A DNA stretch of 64,000 nucleotides, taken from the NCBI RefSeq assembly GCF_034928825.1, contig NZ_JAYFUL010000016.1, positions 1 through 64,000 of the forward strand. Reading direction: 5' to 3'. The stretch is from Arcicella aquatica (lineage in GTDB: Bacteria > Bacteroidota > Bacteroidia > Cytophagales > Spirosomataceae). The notes under the pieces are model-generated. The model was not told where the DNA came from. It ran no database searches and was given only the letters and a program-made list of their open reading frames with translations. Shown one piece after another: positions 33,968 to 43,450 of this stretch; the first letter of the stretch is position 1, and the number at the start of each line of letters is the position of its first letter. The translations under genes were made by a program, and so were the position numbers.

Positions 33968-34870
33968 TTAATAATGATGCTCGTGATAATGGTTCTCTAA
34001 AGTACCATCTTCATATAGCTTCAGAATTGCATAGCCTGGGGCTGTTTCTTGGTAATAGTAAGGTTTAGCAGAATTTTCATCGCCTTTTTCCCACCAAAAT
34101 CCACTCATCGCTCCATTACAGAAATATTGAACGCCATTAAAAACATTGCTATCAAGTAAATGCTGATGTCCTGATAAACAAACCTTTACTTTTTCTTTAT
34201 GTTTATAGAAAAGCTTTCTCAAAATTACATTGTCGCTATGCGTGCCACCTACCCATGCTCCTGTTACAGAAAGAATAGGGAAATGCGACATCAGTAAAGC
34301 AAAATGCCCAGTAGGAACATCTTCTAAGCCTTTTTCAAGCCATGCCATTTGCTCTGGGTCTAAAGAAACACCTTTATTATTCCCGTCTAAAATAAAGAAA
34401 TGCCAGTTTTTCTTTGAAAAGCTGTAATAGCGATGTGGCATTCCTAAGCGTTTGGCGGCATAATTGACTCCGTACATTTCATCTTCTTTAGACGGAGCAT
34501 GCCACCAAGGGTCATGATTGCCAACACAGCTATGCAACTCGTATTTATCTATTACTTTGATACTTTCGTCCCATGCACTCCACTGGTCAAGCATTTTTTC
34601 ACGAGTAACGTCGCTATAATCTGCCGCAAAAATGGAATCGCCGCTATTGAGGAAAAAATCTACTTTATGTGTCATTACTTCCTTCAAACATTTCTGGAAA
34701 CGTTCAGGGGCATTATCTCTACGACGGAGATGAACGTCTGTAATATGACCAATAGTCAATATTGGTTTGATTTTGCTACGCAAATCTTGATTTGCCTGTG
34801 CCTCTTTGGTAGAAGCTCCTATAGCGGTGGCTGCCAAAGAGCTACTGACAAGAAAGTCTCTTCTCTTCAT
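33968..34870 (-). CDS. Exported metallophosphoesterase in the SusCD operon
   Basis: 300 residues with a twin-arginine-like or RR-type signal (MKRRDFLVSSSLAATAIG). Calcineurin-like motifs: GHITDVHLRR, NSGDSIF, VGNHDPWW, MSHFPIL and LSGHQHLLDS. It is related to the enzyme at 14975-15967. It lies 4 bp after SusD and 87 bp before the alkaline-phosphatase-type gene, so two different periplasmic phosphoesterases are co-expressed with one importer. The simplest role is processing a phosphoester-containing nutrient taken up by the SusCD pair. Confidence 0.87.
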   Translation of the reverse strand: MKRRDFLVSSSLAATAIGASTKEAQANQDLRSKIKPILTIGHITDVHLRRRDNAPERFQKCLKEVMTHKVDFFLNSGDSIFAADYSDVTREKMLDQWSAWDESIKVIDKYELHSCVGNHDPWWHAPSKEDEMYGVNYAAKRLGMPHRYYSFSKKNWHFFILDGNNKGVSLDPEQMAWLEKGLEDVPTGHFALLMSHFPILSVTGAWVGGTHSDNVILRKLFYKHKEKVKVCLSGHQHLLDSNVFNGVQYFCNGAMSGFWWEKGDENSAKPYYYQETAPGYAILKLYEDGTLENHYHEHHY

Positions 34871-34874
34871 AAAA

Positions 34875-36656
34875 TTACCAACCTGTTGGTTGAGTTAGGT
34901 TTTTGTTTAAAATAATTTGCTGTTGTGGTATCGGGAAATAGTAATATTTACTTTCGTTAAAATCACGAGGTTGATTTTTGTCTTTCGTGAAAACGATATT
35001 TCCAGAAGTACCATTGCTCAAATAAAAACTTCCATCAGAAAGGTAATATTTTACAATTTTACTTTTAATATCTGCTGGTAAAGTTGCCAAAGGTTCTTCT
35101 TTGCCTGGAGCTTCCAAAATAGCAATATCTTCTTTTCCATCGCCAGTTACATCTATTCCTCCTAATTTAGATACATACATTCCATTAGAAGCCTTAACCA
35201 ATAACTTTCCTACTTTCCAACGATATATATCATCAAAACGGAAGCCTTCGCAAGCTAATTCAACTCTTCTTTCACGTCTGATTTCTAAAATAACCCCTTT
35301 GTTACTTCCACTTACATTGGGATATTTATTGGATAAATATGAGTCGGGATTAGCATTGGCATTGCTCAAATTCAAGTCGGGCATTCCAACTCTTTTACGA
35401 AGTAGATTGACTGTTTTGTCCAAATCTGTTTGTGTTAATTGCCCTAGTTCTGCTTTTGCTTCTGCATAAACTAATAATGGTTCAGCTAAACGGTAAATAG
35501 GAAGGTCAGTATAGTTTAGTCCATATCCACCACGCAAAGATGGATCACGTGGATAGAATTTTACTTGCAAATATCCACCGAAACTTGGCTTCGGTAAATA
35601 AGGGTTTGTACCTGGAACTGTGGTAAAACCTGGAGGCATAATTGTTTCAGATAATCTAGGATCACGATTAGCAAAAGACTCTACAAAACCCAATTTATCA
35701 TAATTACTTTTTGAAGTAAATGTCGTTCCATCACTGTTTAAGAAATCATTCGCTAAGTCTTGGCTTAAAGCCCATTGCCAGTCTAATACAACGTGCGTAT
35801 TATTGGTAATTCCGTCTTCTTTGCTGTTCTTATTGAGCATAATAACCTCCTTATTGGCAGATAAGTTGTTACTTGAGAAAAGGTTTCTAAAATCTACCGC
35901 ACCATTTCCCGTGCTAGTCAGTGAAAAACCACCACGTTCCATCACCTCTTGGGCTGCACTCGCTGCACGAGTAAGGAATCTTGTTGAAGTACTTTTCAAA
36001 TTTAATTCATCATGATACAAACGGAAAGTTCCCTCGTGTAAAGAAGTACGGGCCAATAATGTCAGGGCTGCCCATTTTGTCACCATGGTATTGTTGGTTC
36101 TTGAGGGTAAAATATTAGCAGAAGCATATTCTAAATCGTTCATGATTGAATCTACCACAACAGTACGGGGGTCTTTGGCTTTATAAAGCATCTGTTCATC
36201 ATTTGAAGCAAGCACTGCTGAGTACCAAGGCACATCGCCATATCTTTTTACCATATCATAGTAAACCATTGCTCTAAAGAATCTACCAACGCCGATGTAA
36301 TGTTTTATGAGTGACGGATCGCCAGAAGCCTTTCCTGCGCGAGTAAGGAAAAAATTAATCCGACGTACAGTACCCCAAGCGTTCCAGCCTCCTACCGAAG
36401 CAGGTGTTAGTGATCCACGAATTAAGTTTTCAGTATCACTCCCTCCTGTATAAACTGAAAGATTATCTGAATAAATATCCTCCCAACGTGGGCCAATCGA
36501 GCCATAAAACCCATTTGTATATGTCTCTAAGTCAGACACATTGGCAAAGAAAGTATCCTCTGTAATAGCCGTTTGTGGTTTACGGTCAAGGAAATCGTCT
36601 TTACATGATACACACAAAGACAATAATATGAGTAAAGAAATTTTAATATTTTTCAT
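34875..36656 (-). CDS. SusD/RagB-family outer-membrane nutrient-binding lipoprotein
   Basis: 593 residues. The lipoprotein signal MKNIKISLLILLSLCVSC places the lipidated Cys at 18. 'DFLDRKPQTAITEDTFFANVSDLETYTNGFY' is the classical SusD start. Internal TPR-like helices (RFFRAMVYYDMVKRYGDVPW, PLLVYAEAKAEL) and the C-terminal RRERRVELACEGFRFDDIYRWK are diagnostic. It forms the lid of the SusC transporter. It follows SusC by 18 bp. Its clustering with phosphoesterases rather than glycosidases suggests a phosphorus-containing rather than a purely glycan ligand. Confidence 0.95.
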   Translation of the reverse strand: MKNIKISLLILLSLCVSCKDDFLDRKPQTAITEDTFFANVSDLETYTNGFYGSIGPRWEDIYSDNLSVYTGGSDTENLIRGSLTPASVGGWNAWGTVRRINFFLTRAGKASGDPSLIKHYIGVGRFFRAMVYYDMVKRYGDVPWYSAVLASNDEQMLYKAKDPRTVVVDSIMNDLEYASANILPSRTNNTMVTKWAALTLLARTSLHEGTFRLYHDELNLKSTSTRFLTRAASAAQEVMERGGFSLTSTGNGAVDFRNLFSSNNLSANKEVIMLNKNSKEDGITNNTHVVLDWQWALSQDLANDFLNSDGTTFTSKSNYDKLGFVESFANRDPRLSETIMPPGFTTVPGTNPYLPKPSFGGYLQVKFYPRDPSLRGGYGLNYTDLPIYRLAEPLLVYAEAKAELGQLTQTDLDKTVNLLRKRVGMPDLNLSNANANPDSYLSNKYPNVSGSNKGVILEIRRERRVELACEGFRFDDIYRWKVGKLLVKASNGMYVSKLGGIDVTGDGKEDIAILEAPGKEEPLATLPADIKSKIVKYYLSDGSFYLSNGTSGNIVFTKDKNQPRDFNESKYYYFPIPQQQIILNKNLTQPTGW

Positions 36657-36673
36657 AATCTAAAGAGCTGAAA

Positions 36674-39600
36674 TTAAAAGTTTAGATTTAATCCAAAAGC
36701 ATAAGTACGCTGAAAAGGATACACTGCGTTAGCGCTACTACCACTACCTAATGTTTCAGGGTCTAATTTCACTTTGGTATAAGTTATTTCGAAAATATTT
36801 TCTGTGCTTACAAACAACCTAACTTTATCAATCTTAGCTTTTTTCAATAATGAAGCTGGTAGCGTATAGCCAAGGGTGATATTTTTGACTCTCATATAAG
36901 CGGCATTTTGCATATATTTTTTGTTGGGTAATGACAACTGTTCTCCAGAGTTCTCTGCTGTATAAGCACGAATAGCAGGGAAATATGCGTCAGGGTTTTC
37001 AGGAGTCCAGTGGTCTAAGTTTTGTACGGTAACGTTAGTCCAAGGTTGGGCAAATACTCCCCAGAAATAAACATTTGAAGCATCTGGATACCAATCACGC
37101 TTAGCAACACCTTGCATAAACACACGTAAATCAAAGCCTTTCCAAGAAGCACTCATATCCATCCCAAAAGTATATCTTGGGCGACTATTACCGATTTTAT
37201 ACATATCACCTGGGTCATTTACGGTTTTTTGTCCTTTGTTTACAATGCCATCACCATTTCTGTCAGCAAAAATTGGGTCTCCCACAAAGAATTGATACGA
37301 TTGCTCAGCTGCTCCCATCGCTTTCTGGTCAGGGCTATTTTTGAGTTGTTCTTGATTTTGGAAATAGCCAATTATATCAGCTCCCCATATCTCGCCAATT
37401 TCTTGTCCTTCATAATATTGATTCAACAATTTACTTGGATTATCAAAACGTGTGATATAACTACGGCTATCAGCCAAGTTAAACGCCAAATTATACTGAA
37501 AAGGTGATTTTCCTAGGTTAAATTGGTCTCTCCAACCAAGGCGGAACTCCCAACCTGTTGTTTTTAAATCACCTGCATTCTCTTTAGGTACACTTGTTCC
37601 AAAAACTGCAGGCAACGCCTTTCCCGGAATAAGCATATCATTGGTATAACGAGTAAACTTATCGAAGTTGACTTGTAGGCGGTTACTCATAAAAGCTAAA
37701 TCCATACCAAAGTTGACAGTCGCAATTTTTTCCCAAGAAAAATTACCAGAAACCGCTCCAGGAGCATTTACTGTCTGAGGGCGAGATGTACCTAAAATCT
37801 GAGAAACTTGCGAAGAAGACATACTTGGTATATAATCATATTCACCAACAGAAGCTTGGTTACCAAGTATTCCATAAGAACCTCTTAGTTTCAACAAACT
37901 AATAAAATTGTTGGAATTGATATTACGAATAAATTCTTCGTCAGAAACAACCCATCCAGCAGATACAGACGGGAAGAAGCCCCATCTTTTACCTTCTGGG
38001 AAACGGGATGTTCCGTCATATCGACCGTTTAATTCTAAAAGATATTTATCATTATAACTATAACCTAAGCGGTAAAATATGCCTCTTACAGCCCAATCAG
38101 CGATTGATTCTGAAGAGCTCATCGTTCCCGTACTTAAACCGATTGATGGCAGCGTTGTAGATATAATGTTGTTTCTGCTAATACTAGAAGAGATACTTTT
38201 TCTATACTCTTGGTTGAAACCAGCCAATGCTTGGATAGAATGTTTGCCAAATAACTTATGCAAATCACCATAAAAGTTGAATACTGTATAATCAGTATTA
38301 CCATTGATGTTCTGAGCCCAGCTTGTGGTTGAACCTGTATTCAAAATGGGGTTATTGGGACCTGTTTTGTAAGGAATAGGTACATCAAAAGCTCTGGTTA
38401 AGCTGGCTCCACGTCTGAAGGTAGCCTCTCCTTTGATATCGAAAACACCTTTTATTACCGTTGCTTTAGCCCCAAAACTACTTTGTAATTCAGTGATTGA
38501 TGCTGCCGAACGTCCACCATCTTGTAATCTCCCTAATAATCCCGCTCCTGAGCTCGTCCAAGAACCATCTGGATTACGAGGAATATCCAAAGAGTTTGTT
38601 CTATTTACATTCCAGAAGAAATTGCCATCAATAAACACAGGAGAATCATAATTAGTAAAAGTAATCTGAGTATTATTACTAAAAGAGAGCCACTTTGTTA
38701 CATTCAAATCTACTTTCCCACGGATATTATATCTTTTATAAATATCATTTCCATACTTCAAAAGTCCGTCTTGTTGATAATAATCAGCTGAAAAATAATA
38801 GCTTAAATTCTCTGCTCTTTTTGAAATAGAAACATTTGAATTATAAGTTGGTGCTGTTGGTTGATAGGCTTCTTGAATCCAGTTAGTATTACCATAATAA
38901 GCCCAATTGGATGGCGTGGTTGGGTCAATAATTGCCGCTGGTAGGGAGAGATCACCAGAACGCTGTTTTGCATATACTCTTACTGCGTCTGGATATAAAT
39001 TGTAAAGCGGTATTCCAGCTTGATGTTTTATGCTCATTACCTGATAAGGGTCAGTAACCAAGTCTGGCATTTTTCCAATTGTTCTGAATCCTACATTTGA
39101 ATTTACGGTAACATTCATTTTATTGCCTTGTGGGGTCTTGGTTGTAATTAGCACAACACCAAATGCAGCTCTTGCACCATAAATAGCTGCCGAAGAAGCG
39201 TCTTTCAAAACTGTAACACTCTCAATATCATTGAAGTTAATTCTTGAAACTTCAGCTACTGTAAAAGGAACGTTATCAACCAATACAAGAGGATCTCCTC
39301 CATTGATACTTGTAATACCTCTAATATTAAAACTTGGGGCTGCACTTGGACGACCACTTGGGTTTGAGATATTCAAATTGGGGATAAGACCTTGTAAACC
39401 AGAGGCTACGTTATTGATAGGACGACCCTCAAGTTGTTTTGAACTGACGGCATCTACAGAACCGGTTAGATTGATTTTCTTTTGAGCACCGAAACCGACT
39501 ACGATAACTTCATCGATATTTTTATCTTCCGACAACAATCTTATTGTAATATTCGACTGTTTTCCAATTTCAATGATTTGTGATTTGTAGCCGATGTAAG

Positions 39601-39910
39601 ATACTATCAGCTTTGTGTTTTCTTGAACAGATAAAGTAAAGTATCCATCAGCATCGGAAACTGTTCCTACCGTGCTTCCATCTACTTTGATATTTGCTCC
39701 TGCTAATGGTTTATCATTTTCATCCGTGACTCTCCCTCGAAGATTTTTATCTTTAAAAATAGCAGATGAAATGTTGTTCCGAAAAGGAGAGCCAATAGCC
39801 ACAATCGGGCAATAACATAGGATAAAAAGCGTCACTGCGAATAAGCGGGACAGCGTAATCAATCGCCATTTTGTAGGGCGACGATTATTAATCCGGGTAA
39901 AAGTGTTCAT
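36674..39910 (-). CDS. SusC/RagA-family TonB-dependent transporter
   Basis: 1078 residues. An N-terminal signal helix is followed by a carboxypeptidase-D-like domain (LRGRVTDENDKPLAGANIKVDG...), the TonB box region and plug (VVGFGAQKKINLTGSVDAVSSKQLEGRPI, VLVDNVPF, ITVLKDASSAAIYGARAAFGVVLI). A 22-strand barrel ends in FGLNLNF. It is the energised outer-membrane pore partner of the SusD at 34875. It is divergent from the XRE-cupin regulator at 40220, with the double-palindrome operator between them. Confidence 0.96.
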   Translation of the reverse strand: MNTFTRINNRRPTKWRLITLSRLFAVTLFILCYCPIVAIGSPFRNNISSAIFKDKNLRGRVTDENDKPLAGANIKVDGSTVGTVSDADGYFTLSVQENTKLIVSYIGYKSQIIEIGKQSNITIRLLSEDKNIDEVIVVGFGAQKKINLTGSVDAVSSKQLEGRPINNVASGLQGLIPNLNISNPSGRPSAAPSFNIRGITSINGGDPLVLVDNVPFTVAEVSRINFNDIESVTVLKDASSAAIYGARAAFGVVLITTKTPQGNKMNVTVNSNVGFRTIGKMPDLVTDPYQVMSIKHQAGIPLYNLYPDAVRVYAKQRSGDLSLPAAIIDPTTPSNWAYYGNTNWIQEAYQPTAPTYNSNVSISKRAENLSYYFSADYYQQDGLLKYGNDIYKRYNIRGKVDLNVTKWLSFSNNTQITFTNYDSPVFIDGNFFWNVNRTNSLDIPRNPDGSWTSSGAGLLGRLQDGGRSAASITELQSSFGAKATVIKGVFDIKGEATFRRGASLTRAFDVPIPYKTGPNNPILNTGSTTSWAQNINGNTDYTVFNFYGDLHKLFGKHSIQALAGFNQEYRKSISSSISRNNIISTTLPSIGLSTGTMSSSESIADWAVRGIFYRLGYSYNDKYLLELNGRYDGTSRFPEGKRWGFFPSVSAGWVVSDEEFIRNINSNNFISLLKLRGSYGILGNQASVGEYDYIPSMSSSQVSQILGTSRPQTVNAPGAVSGNFSWEKIATVNFGMDLAFMSNRLQVNFDKFTRYTNDMLIPGKALPAVFGTSVPKENAGDLKTTGWEFRLGWRDQFNLGKSPFQYNLAFNLADSRSYITRFDNPSKLLNQYYEGQEIGEIWGADIIGYFQNQEQLKNSPDQKAMGAAEQSYQFFVGDPIFADRNGDGIVNKGQKTVNDPGDMYKIGNSRPRYTFGMDMSASWKGFDLRVFMQGVAKRDWYPDASNVYFWGVFAQPWTNVTVQNLDHWTPENPDAYFPAIRAYTAENSGEQLSLPNKKYMQNAAYMRVKNITLGYTLPASLLKKAKIDKVRLFVSTENIFEITYTKVKLDPETLGSGSSANAVYPFQRTYAFGLNLNF

Positions 39911-40048
39911 AACTCAGACCGATATTTTAAAAGTTAAAGGAGATAAATTGAGTAATAAGACAGACTTTGCACCTGCAGGGCGGATAAACTTAACAAGCTA
40001 ATTTAAGAAAACTAAATATGCCTGCTAAAATTATCAGTACAAATTTAA

Positions 40049-40083
40049 TAAACTTTTGTTTAATATAAATAAACTTTTTATAA
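40049..40083. promoter_or_regulatory. Double-palindrome operator, site 1 (SusC / XRE-cupin intergenic)
   Basis: The perfect dyad TAAACTTTTGTTTA (40049-40062), spacer atataaa, then a degenerate second copy TAAACTTTTTATAA (40070-40083). The same 14+7+14 layout occurs at 43176-43210 and 46409-46443. It lies about 140 bp upstream of both divergent genes. The remainder of 39911-40219 is AT-rich without other structure. Confidence 0.75.
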
Positions 40084-40219
40084 AATAATTTATGTTATAT
40101 ATAATAAAAATATAATTCAGTATAAATATTGGGAAATCAACAAAACTGTAAGTATCCTTATAAAAGATTTTTAACTTAAATTTTGAGATAAATGACCAAA
40201 AATCGGTAATATTGTACCT

Positions 40220-40792
40220 ATGGAAGCATTATTTATATTAGAGGTTGGCCGCCGAATAAAACAACAAAGGCTTGATAAAAGAATGACATTACAGGAACTG
40301 GCCGACAAGTCGGGGGTCAGTAAAGGCTTAGTTTCTCAAATAGAAAACGGCCGAACTATTCCCTCACTCTCGGTAATGTTTGGTATCATTCAATCATTAG
40401 AAATTGAAGTAAGCGAGTTTTTTCAAGGGCTTAGTCTTCTTGAGCCAACAATTTTGGTTAACCGTAAATCAGAATATACTACATTTGAAAAAGAAGATGC
40501 TAAGGGTTTTAGTTACAAGCGTATTATGATGCGTAATCTTCCTTCTAGTACAATAGATTTTGTTCTTTTAGATCTGAGCAGTGACTCTTACCGTGAAGAA
40601 GTCACTACGGATGCTTATGAGTTTATTTATGTGATAAAAGGTCAAACAGAATATAAGATAAATGATCAATCTCTTTTGCTTGAAGAAGGAGATTCAATGT
40701 TTTTCGATGGAAGATTACCTCATCTACCAAGGAATATTTCAGATACTACTTGTCAGCTTTTTGTAATTTATTTCTTTGCGCAAAGTAGCTAA
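40220..40792 (+). CDS. XRE-family regulator with C-terminal cupin sensor
   Basis: 190 residues. The Cro/CI-type helix-turn-helix at about 8-62 reads VGRRIKQQRLDKRMTLQELADKSGVSKGLVSQIENGRTIPSLS. A cupin domain (about 110-185) contains EFIYVIKGQTEYKINDQSLLLEEGDSMFFDGRLPHLPRN. In this family the cupin binds the small-molecule effector and the HTH binds a palindrome. It is divergent from the SusC operon and adjacent to three transcription units that all carry TAAAC-N4-GTTTA dyads, making it the natural candidate regulator of them (inference). Confidence 0.92.
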   Translation: MEALFILEVGRRIKQQRLDKRMTLQELADKSGVSKGLVSQIENGRTIPSLSVMFGIIQSLEIEVSEFFQGLSLLEPTILVNRKSEYTTFEKEDAKGFSYKRIMMRNLPSSTIDFVLLDLSSDSYREEVTTDAYEFIYVIKGQTEYKINDQSLLLEEGDSMFFDGRLPHLPRNISDTTCQLFVIYFFAQSS

Positions 40793-40798
40793 CCCTTT

Positions 40799-42028
40799 CT
40801 ATATACGTTTGTGTAATTTTAAAGAAATAAGTAAAGAGGAAAGTAAACACATCAAAGCTATTAGTAAAAAAATATGCGCTGTATTACCAGTAATGTCAAT
40901 CAGTTTTCCAAGAATGGGCTCTCCAAGAGCCGCAAATAGATAGCCAGTCATATTCATCAATCCGATTCCAGTACCTGTTCGTTCATTTCCCAACATCTCT
41001 GGGCATAAAGTCCAATAGTTACTCTGAGGGCCATAGACAAAAAATCCTGCAAACAACATCATTAATCCTTGTAGCATTAAGTTATTTACTGGAGCGACAT
41101 AAATAACTAATGCTATAATCATACTCATCAGCATTCCAAAACGAATAGATGCAATTCTGTCACCTTTGAATATAGTGTCTGAAAGTACACCAAATGAAAG
41201 TGCTCCAATAGACATTCCGACAGGTAACAAAAAGGTCATCCATAACGAATGCTGATTCTGTTTCCAATTATTTCCTAAATAGTGTACAGGCACCCAAAAA
41301 ATAAAACCATACCTTGCCATACTCTCAAAAGCAAATGAAAGCGTAACAATTAAAAAGCCCTTATTTCTAAAAATGTCTTTATAACGGTCAAGCCATTTAT
41401 CTTGCTGTGCATGTTGTTGTGAGTTTTCGTCTAAATCAAGGAAACCTAGCTCTGATGGTTTGTCTCTAGCAAAAATTAAAAATATGGTAGCTGTTACAAA
41501 TAAAAGTAATACTGGCAAGCGGAAAAGTATTCTCCATTCATGCTCTTCTTGTAAAATAAAAATAGAAATAAGATAAGTAACTACAGACGAAACTCCTGCT
41601 GCCATTGTATAAAAGCTAAATGCTTTTCCTTTTTCTTCATTATTCCACCAATTAGAAATTAGTTTTCCTCCTGGCGCCCAAGCCATTGATTGAAAAAAAC
41701 CATTTAATGCCCATAATACAAATACCAATTCTATTGTATTTACAAAACTAATGGCCACATTAGCAGCAATCGATAAATATGCACCAAGTGGCATCATAAT
41801 TCTTGCACTATAACGATCTGCAAGATTACCACTTACAAACTGTCCAACAGCGTAACCCAACAACATCGAAAAACTAATCCATCCAATTGTTGTAAAAGGA
41901 ACTTTAAAATATTCCGCCATTCCATGCGCAGCCCAACCAAAGTTGTGTCGACCAGTATAAAAAAACAAATAGCAAATCATTGTTAATATCAACATTTTCC
42001 ATTGCTGTTTGCGAAATAAATTGGGCAT
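40799..42028 (-). CDS. MFS transporter, organophosphate:phosphate antiporter (OPA) type
   Basis: 409 residues and twelve membrane helices. The opening FYTGRHNFGWAAHGMAEYFKVPFTTIGWISFSMLLGYAVGQF and 'LNGFFQSMAWAPGGKLISNWW' are typical of the OPA group (GlpT, UhpT, UhpC), which carry organophosphates or phosphonates such as fosfomycin, glycerol-3-phosphate and hexose phosphates. It is 12 bp downstream of a phosphonate-associated alcohol dehydrogenase on the same strand. Inner-membrane uptake of the phosphonate compound is a reasonable inference. It overlaps no other gene and converges with the XRE-cupin gene. Confidence 0.85.
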   Translation of the reverse strand: MPNLFRKQQWKMLILTMICYLFFYTGRHNFGWAAHGMAEYFKVPFTTIGWISFSMLLGYAVGQFVSGNLADRYSARIMMPLGAYLSIAANVAISFVNTIELVFVLWALNGFFQSMAWAPGGKLISNWWNNEEKGKAFSFYTMAAGVSSVVTYLISIFILQEEHEWRILFRLPVLLLFVTATIFLIFARDKPSELGFLDLDENSQQHAQQDKWLDRYKDIFRNKGFLIVTLSFAFESMARYGFIFWVPVHYLGNNWKQNQHSLWMTFLLPVGMSIGALSFGVLSDTIFKGDRIASIRFGMLMSMIIALVIYVAPVNNLMLQGLMMLFAGFFVYGPQSNYWTLCPEMLGNERTGTGIGLMNMTGYLFAALGEPILGKLIDITGNTAHIFLLIALMCLLSSLLISLKLHKRI

Positions 42029-42040
42029 ATTTTTGTTTTT

Positions 42041-43132
42041 TTAGTTATTTAAACGAATGCCTACTCTCAGAGGTTTATGATCAACAGCATATTCAAATGC
42101 TTGTTGTCCTTGAGCTAGGGAAAACTCTTTACCAATTATTTTTTCAAAAGGGAAATGTGTGTAATTACGCTCCATAAAATCAACTGCATAAACAAGGTCT
42201 TCATAATTATAGTTATGCAAACCCTTAATAGTAATTAGTTTTCTTACAATTTGTTCTGCATTAATCTTCAAGTTGCGTGAATGGAAAACGGCACCAATCC
42301 ATATTGCTATTCCTCCTACGCCTAGTGCTATAAGACCAGCCTCCATAGCTTCTGCTGCTCCACTCATATCAAACACAACATCTATCTTATTTGAATGTTT
42401 ATTGAGTAATGCTGAATTTCCTTCAAGATTTCCCTGTTGCAACATGTATGTTTCATCAGCTCCAAAATCTAAGGATTGTTTCAATCTTTCTGCATTTATA
42501 TCTGCAGTAAATATGTTAGCTGCTCCTGCATCCTTACACATGGCTACACACACTATGCCAAGTAAACCTAATCCTGTAATTAGTACACGCTTAGATTTTA
42601 AATCACCAGCAAGTCGCAAAGCCCCAGCAACAGTTGCCACAGAGCAATTGATTGTCGCAGCTACGCTCAAAGGTATGTTCGAAGGAATTTTTAAAACAGC
42701 AGTGTTTTTCTTTAATATACAATAATCAGCCAATCCTCCATGAAATGCATCATTATCAGTAACTTGGGCATGACCATACTTGAACAATCCCGAAGATTTC
42801 TGTGGCATTCCTCTAAGTGCCTCTATTGATTTTGGGTCTGACGAAAAAATACTCCAAGTAACTCTATCTCCTTTTTGTAATTGACTCCCTATATAATCAT
42901 GATTAGAATGCTCCGTCCCTATTTCTATGACTTCACCAACAATTTCATGACCAAGTACACTTGGTGTCTTTTCATGCCTTAGTCCACAAAAGGTATGAAG
43001 ATCGCTCCCACAAATAGTTGTATACAGATTCTTTACAAGAATCTCCTCAGGTCCTATTGGAGGAAGCTCTCTTTCGATAAGCTCCATTTTTTCATTAGCT
43101 CCGTTAAACACTAGAATTTTACCTAAACGCAT
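42041..43132 (-). CDS. Zinc-type alcohol dehydrogenase, phosphonate-catabolism-associated (TIGR03366-like)
   Basis: 363 residues of the medium-chain dehydrogenase family. Catalytic zinc ligands are Cys41 (TTICGSD) and His62-Glu63 (LGHEIVGEV). The Rossmann domain has VLITGLGLLGIVC. The segment RGMPQKSSGLFKYGHA resembles the 'GLPQKC..L.KYGH' of the proposed phosphonate-linked dehydrogenases. However, the four structural-zinc cysteines normally found before it are not present. The likely role is reduction or oxidation of an aldehyde/alcohol made during phosphonate breakdown. It starts a two-gene operon with the OPA transporter. Confidence 0.82.
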   Translation of the reverse strand: MRLGKILVFNGANEKMELIERELPPIGPEEILVKNLYTTICGSDLHTFCGLRHEKTPSVLGHEIVGEVIEIGTEHSNHDYIGSQLQKGDRVTWSIFSSDPKSIEALRGMPQKSSGLFKYGHAQVTDNDAFHGGLADYCILKKNTAVLKIPSNIPLSVAATINCSVATVAGALRLAGDLKSKRVLITGLGLLGIVCVAMCKDAGAANIFTADINAERLKQSLDFGADETYMLQQGNLEGNSALLNKHSNKIDVVFDMSGAAEAMEAGLIALGVGGIAIWIGAVFHSRNLKINAEQIVRKLITIKGLHNYNYEDLVYAVDFMERNYTHFPFEKIIGKEFSLAQGQQAFEYAVDHKPLRVGIRLNN

Positions 43133-43175
43133 TTCTAATTAGTAAATAAAAAATTGAATATGATACAAATATAGT

Positions 43176-43210
43176 AATTCAAAAGTTTATTAATACTAAA
43201 CTTTTGTTTA
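43176..43210. promoter_or_regulatory. Double-palindrome operator, site 2 (upstream of alcohol dehydrogenase operon)
   Basis: The perfect dyad TAAACTTTTGTTTA (43197-43210), spacer ttaatac (the complement of the site 3 spacer), and a degenerate second half AATTCAAAAGTTTA (43176-43189). The downstream edge is 44 bp from the start codon at 43132, in promoter range. Confidence 0.78.
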
Positions 43211-43450
43211 TTTTAATGTTAAATTAAAAACAATTTTGTACTGTCATCTAAATGAAATAACTAAGATGTGTAAATTTGTGATATTGTTATGAAGCCTCAG
43301 CCTCGATATGACTACTAATTAAGAAGAGTATAATATAAAAAGTGTAGAACTGAAAAGTGTACATTGAAAGCGAAGAGGAGTTGTCTTTATACAAAAACGC
43401 CAGACTTTAAAACCCATTACTTCGCTTATCGTTTACTTCGTTTTTAAAAA
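43211..43450. other. Intergenic region between alcohol dehydrogenase and FAD oxidase operons
   Basis: No gene is seen. A weak hairpin may lie between 43370 and 43440 (gaagcgaagaggag with later cgaag-containing sequence), possibly ending the oxidase transcript. No consensus promoter was recognised apart from the operator at 43176-43210. Confidence 0.45.

Noticed and set aside
40180..40219. Leaderless Bacteroidota promoter (TTG, about 21 bp, TAATATTG) before the XRE-cupin gene
   Set aside because: The match to the TAnnTTTG consensus is imperfect and would put the start at the ATG; too weak without transcript data.
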